Under the pieces are notes generated by a model, which saw nothing but the letters and a program-made list of their open reading frames with translations, did not search any database and had not been told where the DNA came from. Shown here in pieces: positions 5,288 to 6,756 of a DNA stretch of 6,756 nt. Origin of the DNA: Actinomycetota bacterium (GTDB lineage: Bacteria; Actinomycetota; Thermoleophilia; Gaiellales; Gaiellaceae); NCBI GenBank assembly GCA_013696185.1, contig JACCZA010000170.1, positions 1-6,756 on the forward strand. Reading direction: 5' to 3'. Within the stretch, counting starts at the first letter, position 1. Every line of letters starts with the position of its first letter. Both the position numbers and the translations under genes were made by a program.

Positions 5288-6598
5288 GTGACCCAAGTCT
5301 TTCTCGGCCTCGCCGTTCTCCTGATCGTTCTGGCGAACGCGTTCTGGGTGGCGGCCGAGTACGCGCTCGTCACGGCGCGACGCTCGCGCTTGTCCGAGAT
5401 GGCCGAGCGTGGCAGCAGGCGCGCCAAGATCGCCCTACGGATCATGGACAGCCCCGTGCGCTTCATCGGCACGGTGCAGCTCGGGATCACGACGTTCTCG
5501 ATCCTGCTCGGCGTGGTCGGTGAGCCGATCGTGGAGCACTGGATCGACCCGCCTCTCCTTTCGAGCGCTGTCGCGTTCATCATCGCGTTCGCCCTTGTCA
5601 CGTACCTTCACGTCACGCTCGGCGAGCTGGTGCCGAAGGCGATCGCCTTGCAGACGAACGAGGCAACCGCGATGTGGGTCGCGCTGCCGGTCGAAGCGTT
5701 CTACCTCGCGACGTATCCGGTCGTGTGGTTCCTGCAGGCGTCGTCGAATGCGTTGACGCGCCTGTTCGGAATCGATCCCGCTCCGGCCGGCGTGGTTGCC
5801 CACACCGCTGCGGAAATTCGAATGATCGTGGCGGCGGCAGAGGACACCGGCGTGATCGAGGAAGTCGAAGAGGAGATGCTCTACAAGGTCTTCGACTTCG
5901 CCGACAAGGAGGTGCACGAGGTGATGGTGCCCCGGCCGCAGGTGGTCGCGATCTCGGTCGACCTGCCGGCGGAGGAGTGCCTGGCCGCGGTGATCGACTC
6001 GCCCTACACGCGCTACCCGGCCTATCGCGGCTCGCTCGACCGGATCGTCGGCATCCTGCACGTGCGCGACCTCTTCTCGGCGATGAACGAGCACGGGATC
6101 GAGAACGTCGAGGTCGAGCGGCTGCTGCGCCCGGCGCAGATCGTTCCCGAGACGAAGGACCTCGGCGCGCTCCTCGCAGACTTCCGGCGCGACAAGCAGC
6201 ACATGGCGATCGTGATGGACGAGTACAGCTCGATGCAGGGGATCGTCACGCTCGAGGATCTCGTCGAGGAGATCGTCGGCGAGATCGAGGACGAGTTCGA
6301 CCTCCCCGACGAGTCGGTGGAGCAGGTGGACGACGCCACGGTGCGGGTCGACGGCACCTTCCCGATCGACGACTTCAACGAGCGCTTCGGCACGGACCTG
6401 CCCGTCGAGGACTACCACACCCTCGCAGGGTTCGTCTTCGGGCAGCTCGGACGCGCGCCGCAGGAGGCCGACGAGGTGATCCGCGACAGGCTGCGCTTCC
6501 GCGTGATCCAGGTCGAGGGCTCGCGAATCGAGCGCCTGCAGGTGGAGTTCGGCGGGCCGAACGGCGCGGGGGCGCAGATGCAGCCGGTGGAGGGCTGA
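5288..6598 (+). CDS. Hemolysin-family / CorC-HlyC protein (CNNM-CBS-CorC_HlyC)
   Basis: This 436-residue membrane protein has the complete family order. The CNNM (DUF21) domain spans residues 1-175 and has hydrophobic segments at about 4-23, 60-79, 91-110 and 128-150. It carries the NAFWVAAEYALVTARRSRL and LGELVPK (111-117) signatures. A CBS pair (about 210-335) includes MVPRPQVVAI and GIVTLEDLVEEIVGEIEDEF. The CorC_HlyC transporter-associated domain (about 350-430) contains VDGTFPIDDFNERF and YHTLAGFVFGQLG. The family is linked to Mg2+ or Co2+ efflux and homeostasis. The older hemolysin label reflects one early member and not a proven activity here. Translation starts at GTG 5288, supported by a Shine-Dalgarno sequence and by the membrane start TQVFLGLAVLL. 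The stop overlaps the likely start of the glycerate kinase gene. Nothing is missing or broken. Confidence 0.94.
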   Translation: MTQVFLGLAVLLIVLANAFWVAAEYALVTARRSRLSEMAERGSRRAKIALRIMDSPVRFIGTVQLGITTFSILLGVVGEPIVEHWIDPPLLSSAVAFIIAFALVTYLHVTLGELVPKAIALQTNEATAMWVALPVEAFYLATYPVVWFLQASSNALTRLFGIDPAPAGVVAHTAAEIRMIVAAAEDTGVIEEVEEEMLYKVFDFADKEVHEVMVPRPQVVAISVDLPAEECLAAVIDSPYTRYPAYRGSLDRIVGILHVRDLFSAMNEHGIENVEVERLLRPAQIVPETKDLGALLADFRRDKQHMAIVMDEYSSMQGIVTLEDLVEEIVGEIEDEFDLPDESVEQVDDATVRVDGTFPIDDFNERFGTDLPVEDYHTLAGFVFGQLGRAPQEADEVIRDRLRFRVIQVEGSRIERLQVEFGGPNGAGAQMQPVEG

Positions 6599-6756
6599 GG
6601 GCTCCACGGGTCGTCGCCGCGCCGGCGAGCCTGAAGGGGGTGCTCGACGCTGCCGCGGCCGCTGCGGCCCTCGTGGAGGGGCTCGAGCGGAGCGGGCGCG
6701 TGCGGGCGGAGGCCGCGCCCGTTGCCGACGGCGGCGAGGGAACCGCGGCGGTGCTG
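6595..6756 (+). CDS. Glycerate kinase (GarK/GlxK family), N-terminal part (runs off right edge)
   Basis: The last 54 codons of the window translate to RVVAAPASLKGVLDA near the start and end in PVADGGEGTAAVL. Both are N-terminal signatures of the GarK/GlxK glycerate kinases (commonly APDSFKG and PxADGGEGT). These enzymes phosphorylate D-glycerate with ATP in glyoxylate and glycerate use. The usual Asp of APDSFKG is Ala here, a variation seen in the family as far as I recall. No ATG, GTG or TTG lies in frame ahead of the conserved start. The only candidate is CTG at 6595, which overlaps the upstream stop as CTGA, like an ATGA overlap with one base changed. The start is therefore uncertain, but the family call is firm. 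It is co-directional with the CNNM/CorC gene and probably co-transcribed. Confidence 0.82.
   Translation, partial: MRAPRVVAAPASLKGVLDAAAAAAALVEGLERSGRVRAEAAPVADGGEGTAAVL

Noticed and set aside
5164..5601. N-terminal extension of the radical SAM protein back to 5601
   Set aside because: It would run through both promoters and the start of the divergent CNNM/CorC gene. The family N-terminus begins at the GTG at 5163.
5435..6607. Long open frame on the minus strand (390 codons) opposite the CNNM/CorC gene
   Set aside because: It is rich in His, Arg and Asp with no recognisable domain. It mirrors a plus-strand gene with complete family motifs and is a typical high-GC shadow frame.
1..6756. CRISPR array, insertion sequence or toxin-antitoxin pair
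   Set aside because: I saw no spaced direct-repeat series, no transposase motifs or terminal inverted repeats, and no paired small genes. The genes fill the window almost completely.

Overview
The window is GC-rich, has no IS element, CRISPR array or rRNA, and is densely packed with genes. Six of the eight gene starts are non-ATG (GTG, or in one case probably CTG), several genes overlap by 4 bases, and two genes have a -10-like hexamer almost on top of the start codon. Together with a Rv2578c-like radical SAM gene, this points to an actinobacterium (Actinomycetota). A Thermoleophilia-type genome is plausible, but that placement is inference. No stretch longer than about 130 bases lacks a gene.

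Layout. A divergent intergenic region at about 5164-5287 splits the window. To its left, everything reads on the minus strand in a tight series: a radical SAM protein of the SplB/Rv2578c type (5163-4231), a NarL-type response regulator (4220-3591), a short cytosolic histidine-kinase-like protein with a degraded ATP site (3587-2880), a class I SAM-dependent methyltransferase (about 2857-1994), and an ABC-2 exporter made of an ATPase (1959-988), a permease (991-227) and a second permease that runs off the left edge (230-1). Gaps are 10, 3, 22 and 34 bases, and the three exporter genes overlap as ATGA. To the right, on the plus strand, lie a CNNM/CBS/CorC-HlyC membrane protein (5288-6598) and the start of a glycerate kinase that runs off the right edge (about 6595-6756).

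How it may work together. The divergent region holds two inverted TATACT -10 hexamers, one for each direction. Immediately upstream of the leftward -10 is a palindrome that matches the Gram-positive LexA (SOS) box at 12 of 14 positions. If LexA binds there, the radical SAM gene, and perhaps the whole leftward series including the exporter, would be under DNA-damage control. The response regulator also has its own possible leaderless start, so the series need not be a single transcript.

The gene families are all known and I do not see an undescribed system in the strong sense. The points most worth a second look are the SOS-box arrangement, the kinase-like partner that lacks key ATP-binding residues and sits in the same frame as its regulator, and a tRNA 3'-end-like sequence at the methyltransferase start.
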